A stretch of 34,487 bases of DNA from an archaeon (GCA_018671515.1 JABHHN010000082.1:1-34487), one strand, 5' to 3'; counted from the stretch's first letter, positions 9,675 through 19,522 are shown. The notes: a model not told the origin generated them from the letters alone. A program made the numbers and translations.

Positions 9675-11449
9675 TATTCACTTACAACATATAAAACTTG
9701 TTTTCCTTTTGTCAATTCATATTCTTTTGTAGTTACTTCATTTATTGATGTAAAATTCTGAACAAGTTTTGTTATATCTGACCCATCAAATGATCCTTCT
9801 TTCTTAAAAAGCATATATAATAGATTTGGTTGATCATTTTGCATTGTATATGCCATCTGTTTTAATGAATAACTTGATTGTACATGCTCCCAAATTTCTG
9901 GATTATTGAAAAGTTTCGGGAATTGCCATTGATAAACAAAATACCAATTTATTCCTCTATCCTCAACTCTTTTAAATGTTTCAAGTAAACTTGCAGGTTT
10001 TATTCCTTTTCTATCTGCATGCCACAATACACCAAAACTTTGATGTGATGAATGATATATTAATTCATCAGGCGTTGAATGTGCATTAATATATTCTCCT
10101 GCTACATCAAGTCCAATAAATTGTGTATCATACATCCTCTCCCATGAAGGTTTAGAAATATTGAATAACCAAATAAGAGCAATTGCTATAAAAACCCATT
10201 TTACAATATCATTCTTGACTAATTTTCCAAGATTTGATCCTATTACTGTAAAAAGATATCCTACTAAAATAAAGAATAATGGTGCAATTGGAAACATATG
10301 ATAATTATGTCCGCTAAGCTTGAATGACATTATTATGAACCAAAATATTGAACCAATGAAATACCAAAATGTAAAAGCATTACCTACTGATTTATTATAA
10401 AATAATGTTATAAATATAAATCCAACAATTGCTAAATATATTCCTTCAAATGTAAAATTATCTCTTGTATAAGATTTTATTGCTGGCCAGAAATTAGGAT
10501 CTTTAAATATTTCTAATTTTATTAAATCAGTTAATTTTGCTTCTGATTCACTACCCTTCCCAATATATTTTTCTCTGACTGTGTCACTATATGAAATCCA
10601 TATAAATACAGATGAGAGTATCATTGCAGAAATCAAAAATACTCCCCATTTATTTTTCAACTTTGCAAACATTTTAGTTGGAGATTTTATTATTCTAATT
10701 CCAAAAACAAAAAACATAGGTATTCCAATAAGTAAAAATGGATATTTTGCTAATGCTGATAATGTTGCAAAAATTGATGTTAAAATCAAATCCTTTGAAT
10801 TATAATTTTCAATAAAACCTGCAAAGAAATATGCTGAAACCATCATAAAAAAAATTCCAGGATTAACAAGTTGTGTATTATGTGAAAAGAATATCAATAA
10901 TGGATTCATTGTAGCTACTGCTGCTGCAACCAATGCTATATCTTCTCTTTTAAAAATTCGTTTTACAAAAAGATATGTAAAAGCAACAGTTCCCATACTA
11001 AAAAGTATTCCAACAAATCTTGCTACTACCAAACTCGTTCCAAATGCTTTAAAGAAAAGTGCTAAAATTATCGAAATTATTGGAAAAGTATCTGGATGCA
11101 CTCCTGATTTATCATCATTTGTTCCTAAAAGATCATATGCAGGTACAAAAAATCCATATTTAAAAAACCCATCTCTTTCAAAATTTCTTGCTTCTGTTAA
11201 ATAATGAGTTTCTTTCCAATTATGATATCCAACAACAGGATAATCCATATGATACATCCTAAGATAGAATCCTAAAAATAATATTGCTCCAAGAATAATT
11301 AGATTTATATGATTTTTATTCAAATTAAATTTTATATCCAAATTATTTTCTTTTTTGCTCTTTACTTGTTTCTTTACGTCATCTTTTATTTCAACGACTT
11401 CAGCTTCTACAATAGTATCTTTATTTTTTTTATTTTTTGATTTAGCCAT
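9674..11449 (-). CDS. GT39/ArnT/PMT-like multi-TM glycosyltransferase
   Basis: FYLRMYHMDYPVVGYHNWKETHYLTEARNF N-terminal acidic loop, multiple TM segments; TAATG junction with the 8715-9674 gene. Confidence 0.8.
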   Translation of the reverse strand: MAKSKNKKNKDTIVEAEVVEIKDDVKKQVKSKKENNLDIKFNLNKNHINLIILGAILFLGFYLRMYHMDYPVVGYHNWKETHYLTEARNFERDGFFKYGFFVPAYDLLGTNDDKSGVHPDTFPIISIILALFFKAFGTSLVVARFVGILFSMGTVAFTYLFVKRIFKREDIALVAAAVATMNPLLIFFSHNTQLVNPGIFFMMVSAYFFAGFIENYNSKDLILTSIFATLSALAKYPFLLIGIPMFFVFGIRIIKSPTKMFAKLKNKWGVFLISAMILSSVFIWISYSDTVREKYIGKGSESEAKLTDLIKLEIFKDPNFWPAIKSYTRDNFTFEGIYLAIVGFIFITLFYNKSVGNAFTFWYFIGSIFWFIIMSFKLSGHNYHMFPIAPLFFILVGYLFTVIGSNLGKLVKNDIVKWVFIAIALIWLFNISKPSWERMYDTQFIGLDVAGEYINAHSTPDELIYHSSHQSFGVLWHADRKGIKPASLLETFKRVEDRGINWYFVYQWQFPKLFNNPEIWEHVQSSYSLKQMAYTMQNDQPNLLYMLFKKEGSFDGSDITKLVQNFTSINEVTTKEYELTKGKQVLYVVSE

Positions 11450-11468
11450 CCCCTAAGCACCCAATTGT

Positions 11469-11477
11469 ATTTTAAAA
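11469..11477 (-). promoter_or_regulatory. TATA box for the 9674-11449 gene
   Basis: TTTTAAAAT on the minus strand about 24 nt upstream of the ATG. Confidence 0.55.
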
Positions 11478-11544
11478 GGACTGGCTGTTTATATTATTTC
11501 CGCTTAGGTGTTAAGAATTAATTCTCTTATTTTCTTTATTATTC

Positions 11545-11569
11545 ATAATAATAATAATAATAATAATAA
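11545..11569. repeat. (AAT)n microsatellite, about 8 copies
   Basis: Direct reading: ataataataataataataataataa. Confidence 0.9.
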
Positions 11570-11610
11570 AAGTTTTACTTTTTTTATTAACATAATTTAA
11601 CACAGCAACC

Positions 11611-11696
11611 CGCCTTTGGCGTATTACTCATTAACATTCGTATTATCAAAGTTATACTAACTTTAACACTTGCAAGTTTGCAAGCCAAAGGCTTGC
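11611..11696. repeat. Hairpin array B: CGCC/GGCG, AAAGTTA/TAACTTT, ACTTGCAAGT, GCAAGCC/GGCTTGC
   Basis: Perfect inverted repeats at 11611-11621, 11648-11664, 11668-11677 and 11680-11696. Confidence 0.85.
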
Positions 11697-11785
11697 TATG
11701 AAATATTAAAGTAATAATGAAAATTTAAGACTAACTTATTTCACATAAAAATTTATAATAAATACTTACTTTCATTAAAAAAATC

Positions 11786-13045
11786 ATGAAAATTTTATTG
11801 GTATCTGAATATTTCCCTCCAAAAATATTTGGTGGAGGAGAAATTAGTGCTTATCTTCTAGCAAAAACTTTAACAAAAAAAGGAATTGATGTGTCTGTTC
11901 TAACATCACATTTTGATGAAATGGAAAGATATGAAGTTAAAGACAATTTTAAAATATATAGAAAATTAAAGACTGGAAAAGGACCTCATAATATAAAAGA
12001 AAATATCAAAAGAGCAACAATTTTTAATGATTCTGTAAAAAGAGAAGTCAAAAGACTTGACAAAATAGAAAATTTTGACGTCATACATGCTTTAAACACC
12101 ACTTCTATCCTTGGAATCTCAAAAATAAAATTCCCTAAAAAAAAGAAATTATTTGCAACAATTAATGGTTATCATGGACTGTGCCCTAAAAATAATCTTT
12201 TCTACATGGAAAAAGAAGTATGTAGTGGATGCAATCCTAATAAATATATTAAATGTATTTCAAAAAGCAAATACATTGGAAAACAAATCATAAAATCATA
12301 TATGAAATATAATCCATTATTCTTATCATACTTATATGACAATTATCTTAAAAAAAGACAAGCACTAAATAAATTCCATATATTTTCTATTAGTGATTTC
12401 ATAACTAACTTCACAAAAAAATATGTAAAAAAATCAACTAAAACATATAATCTTTTTGAAATAAATGATAAAATAATAAAATATTTAAAAATTGAAAAAT
12501 TAATAAAAAACAAAACAATAATTTCAAGTATTGGAAATCTTGAAACAATAAAAGGTGTTGATTTACTATTAAATTCATATTCTAAAATAAAAGATAAAAA
12601 AGATTCAATGATTCTAATAATTGGTGATGGATCAACTAAATCTTATCTAAAAAAATTATGTGAAAAATTAAATATTTCAAAAAAAGTCCACTTCACTGGA
12701 AAATTAGATTACAAATTCATTCCTTACATATACAAAATTAGTGATATAGTCACAATTTTCTCTAAATATCCTGAACCATTCTCAAGAATAATGCTTGAAG
12801 CAACATATTTTTCAAAACCATTAATTGGAACAAATGTTGGAGGAAACCCTGAAGGTATAATTGATGGAAAGAATGGTTATCTTGTAGATTTTAATGAAAA
12901 TAATATTTCTAAAAAAATTGAAACTTTAATTGAAAATAAAAAACTAAGAGAAAATATGGGAAAAGAATCTAAAAAGATTTTTAATGATAAATTTGATAAT
13001 AATAAAATAATAAAAACTATTATTGATGCATATAAATTAAATTAA
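11786..13045 (+). CDS. GT4 family glycosyltransferase with Cys-rich insert
   Basis: YFPPKIFGGGEISAYLLAK, SKYPEPFSRIMLEA, CPKN...CSGC...C insert. Confidence 0.88.
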   Translation: MKILLVSEYFPPKIFGGGEISAYLLAKTLTKKGIDVSVLTSHFDEMERYEVKDNFKIYRKLKTGKGPHNIKENIKRATIFNDSVKREVKRLDKIENFDVIHALNTTSILGISKIKFPKKKKLFATINGYHGLCPKNNLFYMEKEVCSGCNPNKYIKCISKSKYIGKQIIKSYMKYNPLFLSYLYDNYLKKRQALNKFHIFSISDFITNFTKKYVKKSTKTYNLFEINDKIIKYLKIEKLIKNKTIISSIGNLETIKGVDLLLNSYSKIKDKKDSMILIIGDGSTKSYLKKLCEKLNISKKVHFTGKLDYKFIPYIYKISDIVTIFSKYPEPFSRIMLEATYFSKPLIGTNVGGNPEGIIDGKNGYLVDFNENNISKKIETLIENKKLRENMGKESKKIFNDKFDNNKIIKTIIDAYKLN

Positions 13046-13056
13046 TTATAAATACT

Positions 13057-13494
13057 CTATCTTCCAAAAACAATTTTGTGAATTTTTTTTCGATAAATAA
13101 TATAAAGAAAAATAATTGAAAAAATAAAATATATAATTTCAATTAACCATGTCCAATATGAAATACTATCTTCATTTTTATTTAATTCCATAACACCCAT
13201 ACTTCCAGGAATAAGTAATTTACCTGAATATAACGCAGAAAAAAGTAAACTAACTAAAATAATTAATAATAGTAAAAATACAAAAATTTCAATTTTAGAA
13301 TTAATTACTCTCTTTACATAAAATTGTTTTCTTAATTGTTTAAAAATTTGTATATCAAAATAAAAAAAATAAAAGATTAAGACGTAATCAAAAATATAAA
13401 TTTCATAAAAAGTCAAAATAAGTGATATAAATATTGGAATAATAAACATTAAATTCATTAAATTTATTTTTGGACTTTGTTTAAAATAACTCAT
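13057..13494 (-). CDS. Multi-TM membrane protein of unknown function
   Basis: 145 aa, 4-nt overlap with the upstream GT4. Confidence 0.6.
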   Translation of the reverse strand: MSYFKQSPKINLMNLMFIIPIFISLILTFYEIYIFDYVLIFYFFYFDIQIFKQLRKQFYVKRVINSKIEIFVFLLLLIILVSLLFSALYSGKLLIPGSMGVMELNKNEDSISYWTWLIEIIYFIFSIIFLYIIYRKKIHKIVFGR

Positions 13495-14636
13495 TTCCTA
13501 TAAACTCTAACCAACTTCTCAGCAATCTCATCCCAATTATACTCCATTGCCAATTCACTGCACTCTTCAACTTTCTTACCATACTTCTTCTTATTCTTCA
13601 ATATTTCCAAAATCTTATCTGCCAAATCATAATAATTTTTCTTCTTAAAAATCATTCCACCTTTACCTTTTTTTGTGACTTCAATAAATGGCTCAATGTC
13701 TGTTGCTACAAATGGTATACCACAAGCAGCTGATTCTAATAAAACAATTCCAAAACCTTCTCTAATTGATGCGTGTACAAATAAATGACATTTTTTTAAT
13801 GTCTTAATTACATCCATATGTTCTTTTACATATCCTAAGAATTCAACATTTTTTTCTAAATGTAATTTTATTGTTAATTTTTTGAGACTCTTCATCTCTT
13901 CCCCTTTACCAATTATTTTTAATTTAATATCAGGAATCTTTTTCTTTACTATTGCAAGTGCATATAATACATCATCCACTCTTTTTTGATTAATCAATCT
14001 TCCAATTACACCAATTGTTGGAAAATCAAATTTAGAAACTTTGACTGAATCATATTTTTGCATATCAATACCATTATTGACAACATTTACTTTTTTAATT
14101 CCTTGCTCAACTAATTTTTTTCTTGTAAATTCTGAAACAGAAATTATTTTTGTTTTAGTAATTTTTACAAAAAACAAAATAACTCTTTCTGCTATTTCAC
14201 CAACTAATCCTAATTTTGTTCCTGTATTTTTTACCCATTCTCCAATCCATACTTCATGATATGTTAAAAATTTCTTTGCTTTAATATTCCTTAATATGAC
14301 TGGATAAGTAAAATATGTCAATGTATCAATAACATCAATAGAATATTTTTTTACAATTCTTCTTATTGAAAAAAAACATGATAATGAAAAAAATATTCTC
14401 TGTAATAGATTTCCATAATTTGAATAAGAATATATTGGACCTATTCTTAAAATATTTATTTTTTCAATCTTATCAAGTTTTTTCTGACTCTTCCTTCTTG
14501 ACGTCAAAACATATACTTCATTTTTAATTGAGAGTTCTTTTGCTAAAAAATATGCCCTTGCTTCAACTCCTCCAGTAATATCAAGAGTCTTAGAGTCCGG
14601 AAAAAATTCTGATAAGAGAAGTATTTTCATGTTCAT
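13491..14636 (-). CDS. GT4 family glycosyltransferase
   Basis: ITGGVEARAYFLAKELS, IGVIGRLINQKRVDDV, EGFGIVLLESAACGIPFVAT. Confidence 0.9.
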   Translation of the reverse strand: MNMKILLLSEFFPDSKTLDITGGVEARAYFLAKELSIKNEVYVLTSRRKSQKKLDKIEKINILRIGPIYSYSNYGNLLQRIFFSLSCFFSIRRIVKKYSIDVIDTLTYFTYPVILRNIKAKKFLTYHEVWIGEWVKNTGTKLGLVGEIAERVILFFVKITKTKIISVSEFTRKKLVEQGIKKVNVVNNGIDMQKYDSVKVSKFDFPTIGVIGRLINQKRVDDVLYALAIVKKKIPDIKLKIIGKGEEMKSLKKLTIKLHLEKNVEFLGYVKEHMDVIKTLKKCHLFVHASIREGFGIVLLESAACGIPFVATDIEPFIEVTKKGKGGMIFKKKNYYDLADKILEILKNKKKYGKKVEECSELAMEYNWDEIAEKLVRVYRK

Positions 14637-14637
14637 A

Positions 14638-14988
14638 TCATCTTTTTCTATTTTTTTTCTTAAGTAGTGCTATTTCTCTTACTACTTTTGTAATTTCCTG
14701 TTCTCTCTCTTCAAATTTTATGTATAATCTAAATAACATATAAAACAAAATCCCAATACTTGAATAGATTACAACATCTACACCACGTCTAAGACCAATA
14801 ATCTCTGCAAATTTTGTTGAATAATCAGGAAAAAATACAACACCTAATAAAGATAGCCAAATAGAAGTCCAAAATACAAATTCTTTGGGACTAAGTTTAC
14901 TATCTTTTGTTCTTAGAATAACTCTACTTAATGCAAAAAGACTAAATATCAAAGCCACTATCTGTAAAACACTCATCATTTGTATCAC
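14638..14988 (-). CDS. DUF2304-like membrane protein
   Basis: 116 aa, TM helices then a coiled C-terminus, coupled (4-nt overlap) to a GT2 gene as DUF2304 genes often are. Confidence 0.7.
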   Translation of the reverse strand: MIQMMSVLQIVALIFSLFALSRVILRTKDSKLSPKEFVFWTSIWLSLLGVVFFPDYSTKFAEIIGLRRGVDVVIYSSIGILFYMLFRLYIKFEEREQEITKVVREIALLKKKNRKR

Positions 14989-15665
14989 CTGAAAAATTTA
15001 TCTATTGAAAGTTTAATTAAAATCCTTATTCCTGAAATTAAATTTGTTCCTCTTTTTATTGAATAATCTGTATATATTGTCTTTATTGGTATCTCTTTTA
15101 ATTTAAATTTATTTTTTCCTACCTCTTTTATTATTTCTGATGAAACTTCATATCCATTTGATTTGATTTCTAATTTTTGTGCAGCTTCTTTTGAAAATGC
15201 CCTTAAACCTGATTGAGTATCTGAACAATAGACACCATATAAAATAAATGTTATCATATTAAGTCCAAAATTCCCAACTTTCTTATAAAATGGCATATGT
15301 TCTTTTTTATTTATTATTCTTGATCCTATAACTACATCAGCCTCACCATTTAATATTGGTGTTGTAACTTTTTTTATATCTGATACTGAATGTTGTCCAT
15401 CACTATCAAATGTTACTATCACATCTGCATTTTCCTCTACAGCAGCCTTTATCCCTGTTCCAAGTGCTCCACCAAGACCTCTATTAATTATATGTTTTAA
15501 TACTATTACTCTTTGCTTATTTGAAATTGCAGAAGTCCTATCTTTTGATCCGTCATCTACTACAATGATTTTATGATAACCACTTCTTTTTAGCTTTCTA
15601 AGTACTTTTCCAATTGATTTTGCTTCATTATAAGCAGGTATGACAATATAGACTTTTTCCCCCAT
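14985..15665 (-). CDS. GT2 family glycosyltransferase (dolichol-P sugar synthase-like)
   Basis: VIPAYNEAKSIGKVL, VDDGSKDRT, FDSDGQHSVSDI. Confidence 0.9.
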   Translation of the reverse strand: MGEKVYIVIPAYNEAKSIGKVLRKLKRSGYHKIIVVDDGSKDRTSAISNKQRVIVLKHIINRGLGGALGTGIKAAVEENADVIVTFDSDGQHSVSDIKKVTTPILNGEADVVIGSRIINKKEHMPFYKKVGNFGLNMITFILYGVYCSDTQSGLRAFSKEAAQKLEIKSNGYEVSSEIIKEVGKNKFKLKEIPIKTIYTDYSIKRGTNLISGIRILIKLSIDKFFR

Positions 15666-15788
15666 ATAATATGGATATTTGATGATAATATATATAATTT
15701 ATGCACAGACGAGCTTTAGAGGATAATTTTTTAATTTAAATTTGATTTTGCATAATATTTAATTTATTGTTATTTTACATCAGTACTT

Positions 15789-15878
15789 GATGAAATTGTT
15801 TTACAATTTCATCTCTACAAAAGCAAGTGCATTGCACTTGCTAAATATTAATGAAAAAATAACACAGCTTTCATTAAT
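15789..15878. repeat. Hairpin array C: GATGAAATTGT/ACAATTTCATC, AGCAAGTGCA-t-TGCACTTGCT, ATTAATGAAA/TTTCATTAAT
   Basis: Three perfect inverted repeats (11-, 10- and 10-bp arms) at 15789-15813, 15822-15842 and 15847-15878. Confidence 0.9.
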
Positions 15879-15972
15879 TCATTATAATTTTCTATTAAAT
15901 ATCTTCTTAGACGATAATTAAAAATAAAACAGGGTTAACATTAAATATAGATAGATTTTCTGCCCCAATTAT

Positions 15973-16914
15973 ATGAAAATACTAATTACAGGCGGAGCAG
16001 GCTTTATTGGAAGCCATCTATGTGATAGATTGATTACTGAAGGTCATTATGTCATCTGTGTAGACAATCTTGGCTCTGGAAGATTAAAAAATGTAAAACA
16101 TCTTCTTACTCATAAAAATTTTAGATTCATAAAACATAATGTCATTGAACCTTTACAGCTAATTGAAGGAAAAATTGACCAAATTTATCATCTTGCATCA
16201 CGTGCAAGTCCAAAAGATTATCAAGAATACCCTGTTGAAACTGCACTCGCAAATTCAGTTGGAACTGATAGAATGGCAAAACTTGCAAATGAAAAAAATG
16301 CAACAATTCTTTTCACATCTACATCTGAAAGCTATGGAGAACCAAAAGAGCATCCTCAAAAAGAATCATATTGGGGAAATGTAAACCCTGTAGGCATAAG
16401 AAGTTGTTATGATGAATCTAAAAGATTCGGTGAAGCGCTTCTAATGGCATATTATAGAGAATATAACTTAAATATCAAAATTGTAAGAATATTCAATACA
16501 TATGGTCCTAGAATGAGAAAAGATGATGGTAGAGTCATATCAAATTTCATATCACAATCTATTGAAAATAAACCAATTACCGTATATGGTGATGGAAATC
16601 AGACAAGATCATTTTGCTACGTTGGAGATATGGTTGAAGGATTGATTAAAATGATGAATTCAAAAGAAATCGGTCCTAAAAATCTTGGAAATCCTAATGA
16701 GAGAACCATTTTAGAAGTAGCTGAAAAAATCAAGAATCTAACCAAATCAAAATCTGAACTAACATTCTTACCTCTTCCTGAAGATGATCCAACAATCAGA
16801 CAGCCCGATATTTCAAAAGCTAGACAATTCTTGAGTTGGGAACCAGAAATAAAACTTGAAGAAGGTCTTAAAAGAACTATTACCTGGTTCAAAAAAAACG
16901 GTAATAGTGTTTAA
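15973..16914 (+). CDS. NAD-dependent epimerase, UDP-glucuronate decarboxylase (UXS)-like
   Basis: HLASRASPKDYQEYPVET, STSESYGEPKEHPQKESYWGNVNPVGIRSCYDESKR. Confidence 0.87.
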   Translation: MKILITGGAGFIGSHLCDRLITEGHYVICVDNLGSGRLKNVKHLLTHKNFRFIKHNVIEPLQLIEGKIDQIYHLASRASPKDYQEYPVETALANSVGTDRMAKLANEKNATILFTSTSESYGEPKEHPQKESYWGNVNPVGIRSCYDESKRFGEALLMAYYREYNLNIKIVRIFNTYGPRMRKDDGRVISNFISQSIENKPITVYGDGNQTRSFCYVGDMVEGLIKMMNSKEIGPKNLGNPNERTILEVAEKIKNLTKSKSELTFLPLPEDDPTIRQPDISKARQFLSWEPEIKLEEGLKRTITWFKKNGNSV

Positions 16915-16932
16915 TTTATAATAATAATATTT

Positions 16933-18339
16933 CTACACAAATTTAATTTTCTTTGATGCAAATAAACACATCTTAATTAGAAGCCATCCATGCTTAAATC
17001 TACTTATATTTGTAGATCCATATGTCCTTTCTTTATATCTTACTGGAATTTCTACTATCTTAAGATTTAATTTTGATGCACCAAATATAAGATCAAAATC
17101 ACCAAATGGATCAAAATCACCAAAATATTTCCTGTTTTTCACAATCTTCTCATAATCATCTTTAAACAATACTTTTGTTCCACATAATGTATCTTTAAAT
17201 CTTTGATCTAATAACCACGTGAATACAAGACTAAACATTCTATTTCCAAATAAATTAAGAGTTCTCATAGATTCTTTTTCCATTGGGTATACTAGTCTCG
17301 TCCCGTTTATGAATTCCCCTTTATTTTTTGCAATTGCATTATAGAATTTTTTAAGATCTTTTGGAGGAACAGTTAGATCTGCATCAAGTATCATCAAAAT
17401 ATCACCATTACACTTTGAAAATCCTTTTCTTACAGCATCTCCTTTTCCTTTTCCTTCTTGTTGATAATATTTTATATCCCAGTCTTTAGAATATTCTTTT
17501 GCAACACGTTTTATTTCATCATATGTATTATCTGATGAATTCCCTTCTACAAATACAATTTCTGTATGACTTCCAAGTCTTGGCATTCTTTTTAGTGCAT
17601 TTTCAATATTTCCTTCTTCATTTCTTGCAGGAATAACAACTGAAACAGAATATTCTTCTTTTCTCTCAATATCTACTGGTCTTGCTACAATGAAATTGAC
17701 AAGATTTAATTTATTTATCAAAGGTAATCTTGCAACATATTTATTTAAAAAAGTTGATAAAAATGGAATATTTTTTGGAAATAATAGAAATTCCCCTGTT
17801 TTTATTGTATCATATCCTTCAACATAAAGAAGATTTTTTATATCTTCTTTTGAAAGCCAACTTGTAAATGGCTGACTCATTTTCAGATTAAAAAACTCTG
17901 ATAATTTTAGTAATGGTTCCCAAAAAAAATTGTAGTATGTTATTATTATTCTTGTTCTTGGTGTACAGTTTTTTTTTAGATTCTCAAATACTTTTTCAAT
18001 ATCTTCAAAATATCCAATAGAATCTGAAATTATAATATAATCAAATTTTTGCTTTGACTTAAAATTATGAACATCTGCTTTTATGAATTCAAGTTTTTTG
18101 AATCTTTTTGAAGCAATTTTTACCATCTCTTCACTAAAATCTATTCCAACACCTTTTTTTGGTTTTAATGAATTTAGAAGATCTCCAGTTCCACACCCTA
18201 ATTCTAATATATCAGAATTAGGTTCAATTAAGAATTTAATATAATCTCTTATTGATTTACTATAATATATATTTTTTTTAATCCAATATTTTCTAGTTTT
18301 AGCTGTTTTATTAAAAAAATTCATCAGTTTTTTATTCAT
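16933..18339 (-). CDS. Methyltransferase-GT2 glycosyltransferase fusion
   Basis: N-terminal ILELGCGTGDLL; C-terminal SVVIPARNEEGNIENAL, VEGNSSDNT, LDADLTVPPKDL, FGDFDPFGDFDLIFGA. Confidence 0.88.
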   Translation of the reverse strand: MNKKLMNFFNKTAKTRKYWIKKNIYYSKSIRDYIKFLIEPNSDILELGCGTGDLLNSLKPKKGVGIDFSEEMVKIASKRFKKLEFIKADVHNFKSKQKFDYIIISDSIGYFEDIEKVFENLKKNCTPRTRIIITYYNFFWEPLLKLSEFFNLKMSQPFTSWLSKEDIKNLLYVEGYDTIKTGEFLLFPKNIPFLSTFLNKYVARLPLINKLNLVNFIVARPVDIERKEEYSVSVVIPARNEEGNIENALKRMPRLGSHTEIVFVEGNSSDNTYDEIKRVAKEYSKDWDIKYYQQEGKGKGDAVRKGFSKCNGDILMILDADLTVPPKDLKKFYNAIAKNKGEFINGTRLVYPMEKESMRTLNLFGNRMFSLVFTWLLDQRFKDTLCGTKVLFKDDYEKIVKNRKYFGDFDPFGDFDLIFGASKLNLKIVEIPVRYKERTYGSTNISRFKHGWLLIKMCLFASKKIKFV

Positions 18340-18373
18340 TTTTATCTCGAGATTATTCTTTTTAATTTAAGTC

Positions 18374-19456
18374 TTATTGTTTAAAATATTTTTTATTCTT
18401 AATTTCAATATTTAATTGTAATTCATCATTATGATGTTCAATTATTTCATCAAAAATATAATCAAGATCTTTTGTTATAACCCAATTTGGATAATCTTTC
18501 TTAAATTTATCAGTGTTTGTTATCCACCATATATGATCTGATTCTCTTTCTTTACCTTCAATAAAATCAAGCATCTTACCTGTCTTTTCTTGTATAGCAT
18601 CAATTGTCTCATATATTGAAATTGAATTTTTTATTGATCCACCGAGATTATATACGATACCAAAATTTCCTTCTTCATCTGATTTTGGATTTTTTATGAA
18701 TTCAAATGCAGCTCCTGCAACATCACTTCCATGAAGCTGGTCACGTACTCTATATCCACCACCAAAAATTGTATATTTTTTTTCAGTCATTGCACATTTT
18801 ATTATATACGGAAGATAACCATGCATTTCAACTGCTTTTGAATTTTTTCCAGTAAGACATCCACATCTAAATATGCAAGTTGTAAGGCCAAAATTCTTTG
18901 CATACTCTTGACAATACAAATCTGCTGCAGTTTTTGATACACCAAAAGGTGTATGCCCACATTTATCTATAGACATTGATTCATCAAAAGAATCTACTTG
19001 TGAATTATCATATCTTCTTTTATTTATTTTATATTCATATTTATTTGGCATATCACCATATACTTTATTTGTTGATAAAAAAACAAAAGGAATTTTAGGA
19101 TTATTTTTCCTTACAGTCTCTAATAATAATAATGTTCCATATGCATTTATATCAAAATCTTCTAATGGTATTTCTAAGCTTCTAGGATGAGATGGTTGTG
19201 CTGCACAATGAATTATTGCATCAACTTTTTTTATAACTTCTTCCATTAATTCTTTATTTCTTATATCTCCTCTAACCATTTCAAGATTTTCTTTTTTTGA
19301 AATTTTAACATTATTTTCTATACTTCCTTCTTCCCCAAATATCTTTCCACGCATATTATTATCGACTGAAATAACACTCCATCCTTTATCAATAAAGAAT
19401 TCTATGCATGAACTTCCAATAAGTCCTTCTCCACCTGTAATTAGAATTTTTTTCAA
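18374..19456 (-). CDS. NAD-dependent epimerase, CDP-paratose 2-epimerase-like
   Basis: ITGGEGLIGSSCIEFF, HCAAQPSHPRSLEIPLEDFDINAYGTL, TNKVYGD, GGYRVRDQLHGSDV. Confidence 0.8.
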   Translation of the reverse strand: MKKILITGGEGLIGSSCIEFFIDKGWSVISVDNNMRGKIFGEEGSIENNVKISKKENLEMVRGDIRNKELMEEVIKKVDAIIHCAAQPSHPRSLEIPLEDFDINAYGTLLLLETVRKNNPKIPFVFLSTNKVYGDMPNKYEYKINKRRYDNSQVDSFDESMSIDKCGHTPFGVSKTAADLYCQEYAKNFGLTTCIFRCGCLTGKNSKAVEMHGYLPYIIKCAMTEKKYTIFGGGYRVRDQLHGSDVAGAAFEFIKNPKSDEEGNFGIVYNLGGSIKNSISIYETIDAIQEKTGKMLDFIEGKERESDHIWWITNTDKFKKDYPNWVITKDLDYIFDEIIEHHNDELQLNIEIKNKKYFKQ

Positions 19457-19522
19457 ATATTTTCCCCTATAACCTTAAAAAATAATAATCATTATATAGT
19501 TTTTTATTATTATAACAATTAA

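Noticed and set aside
11545-11569. (AAT)8 tract as phase-variation switch
   Set aside because: Far from core promoter elements of both flanking genes and trinucleotide/AT-rich; listed only as a microsatellite.
15789-15813. TGATGA sequences in arrays A and C as box C/D sRNA motifs
   Set aside because: The match is part of a palindrome and no properly spaced D box (CTGA) pair was found.
17091-17126. 18-bp tandem repeat GATCAAAATCACCAAATG / GATCAAAATCACCAAAAT
   Set aside because: Encodes the GDFDPFGDFD motif that appears to be a conserved feature of this GT2 subfamily, so it is not evidence of recent duplication.
18344-18353. Palindrome ATCTCGAGAT upstream of the MTase-GT2 gene
   Set aside because: A single 10-bp palindrome in AT-rich DNA; too weak alone to call an operator.
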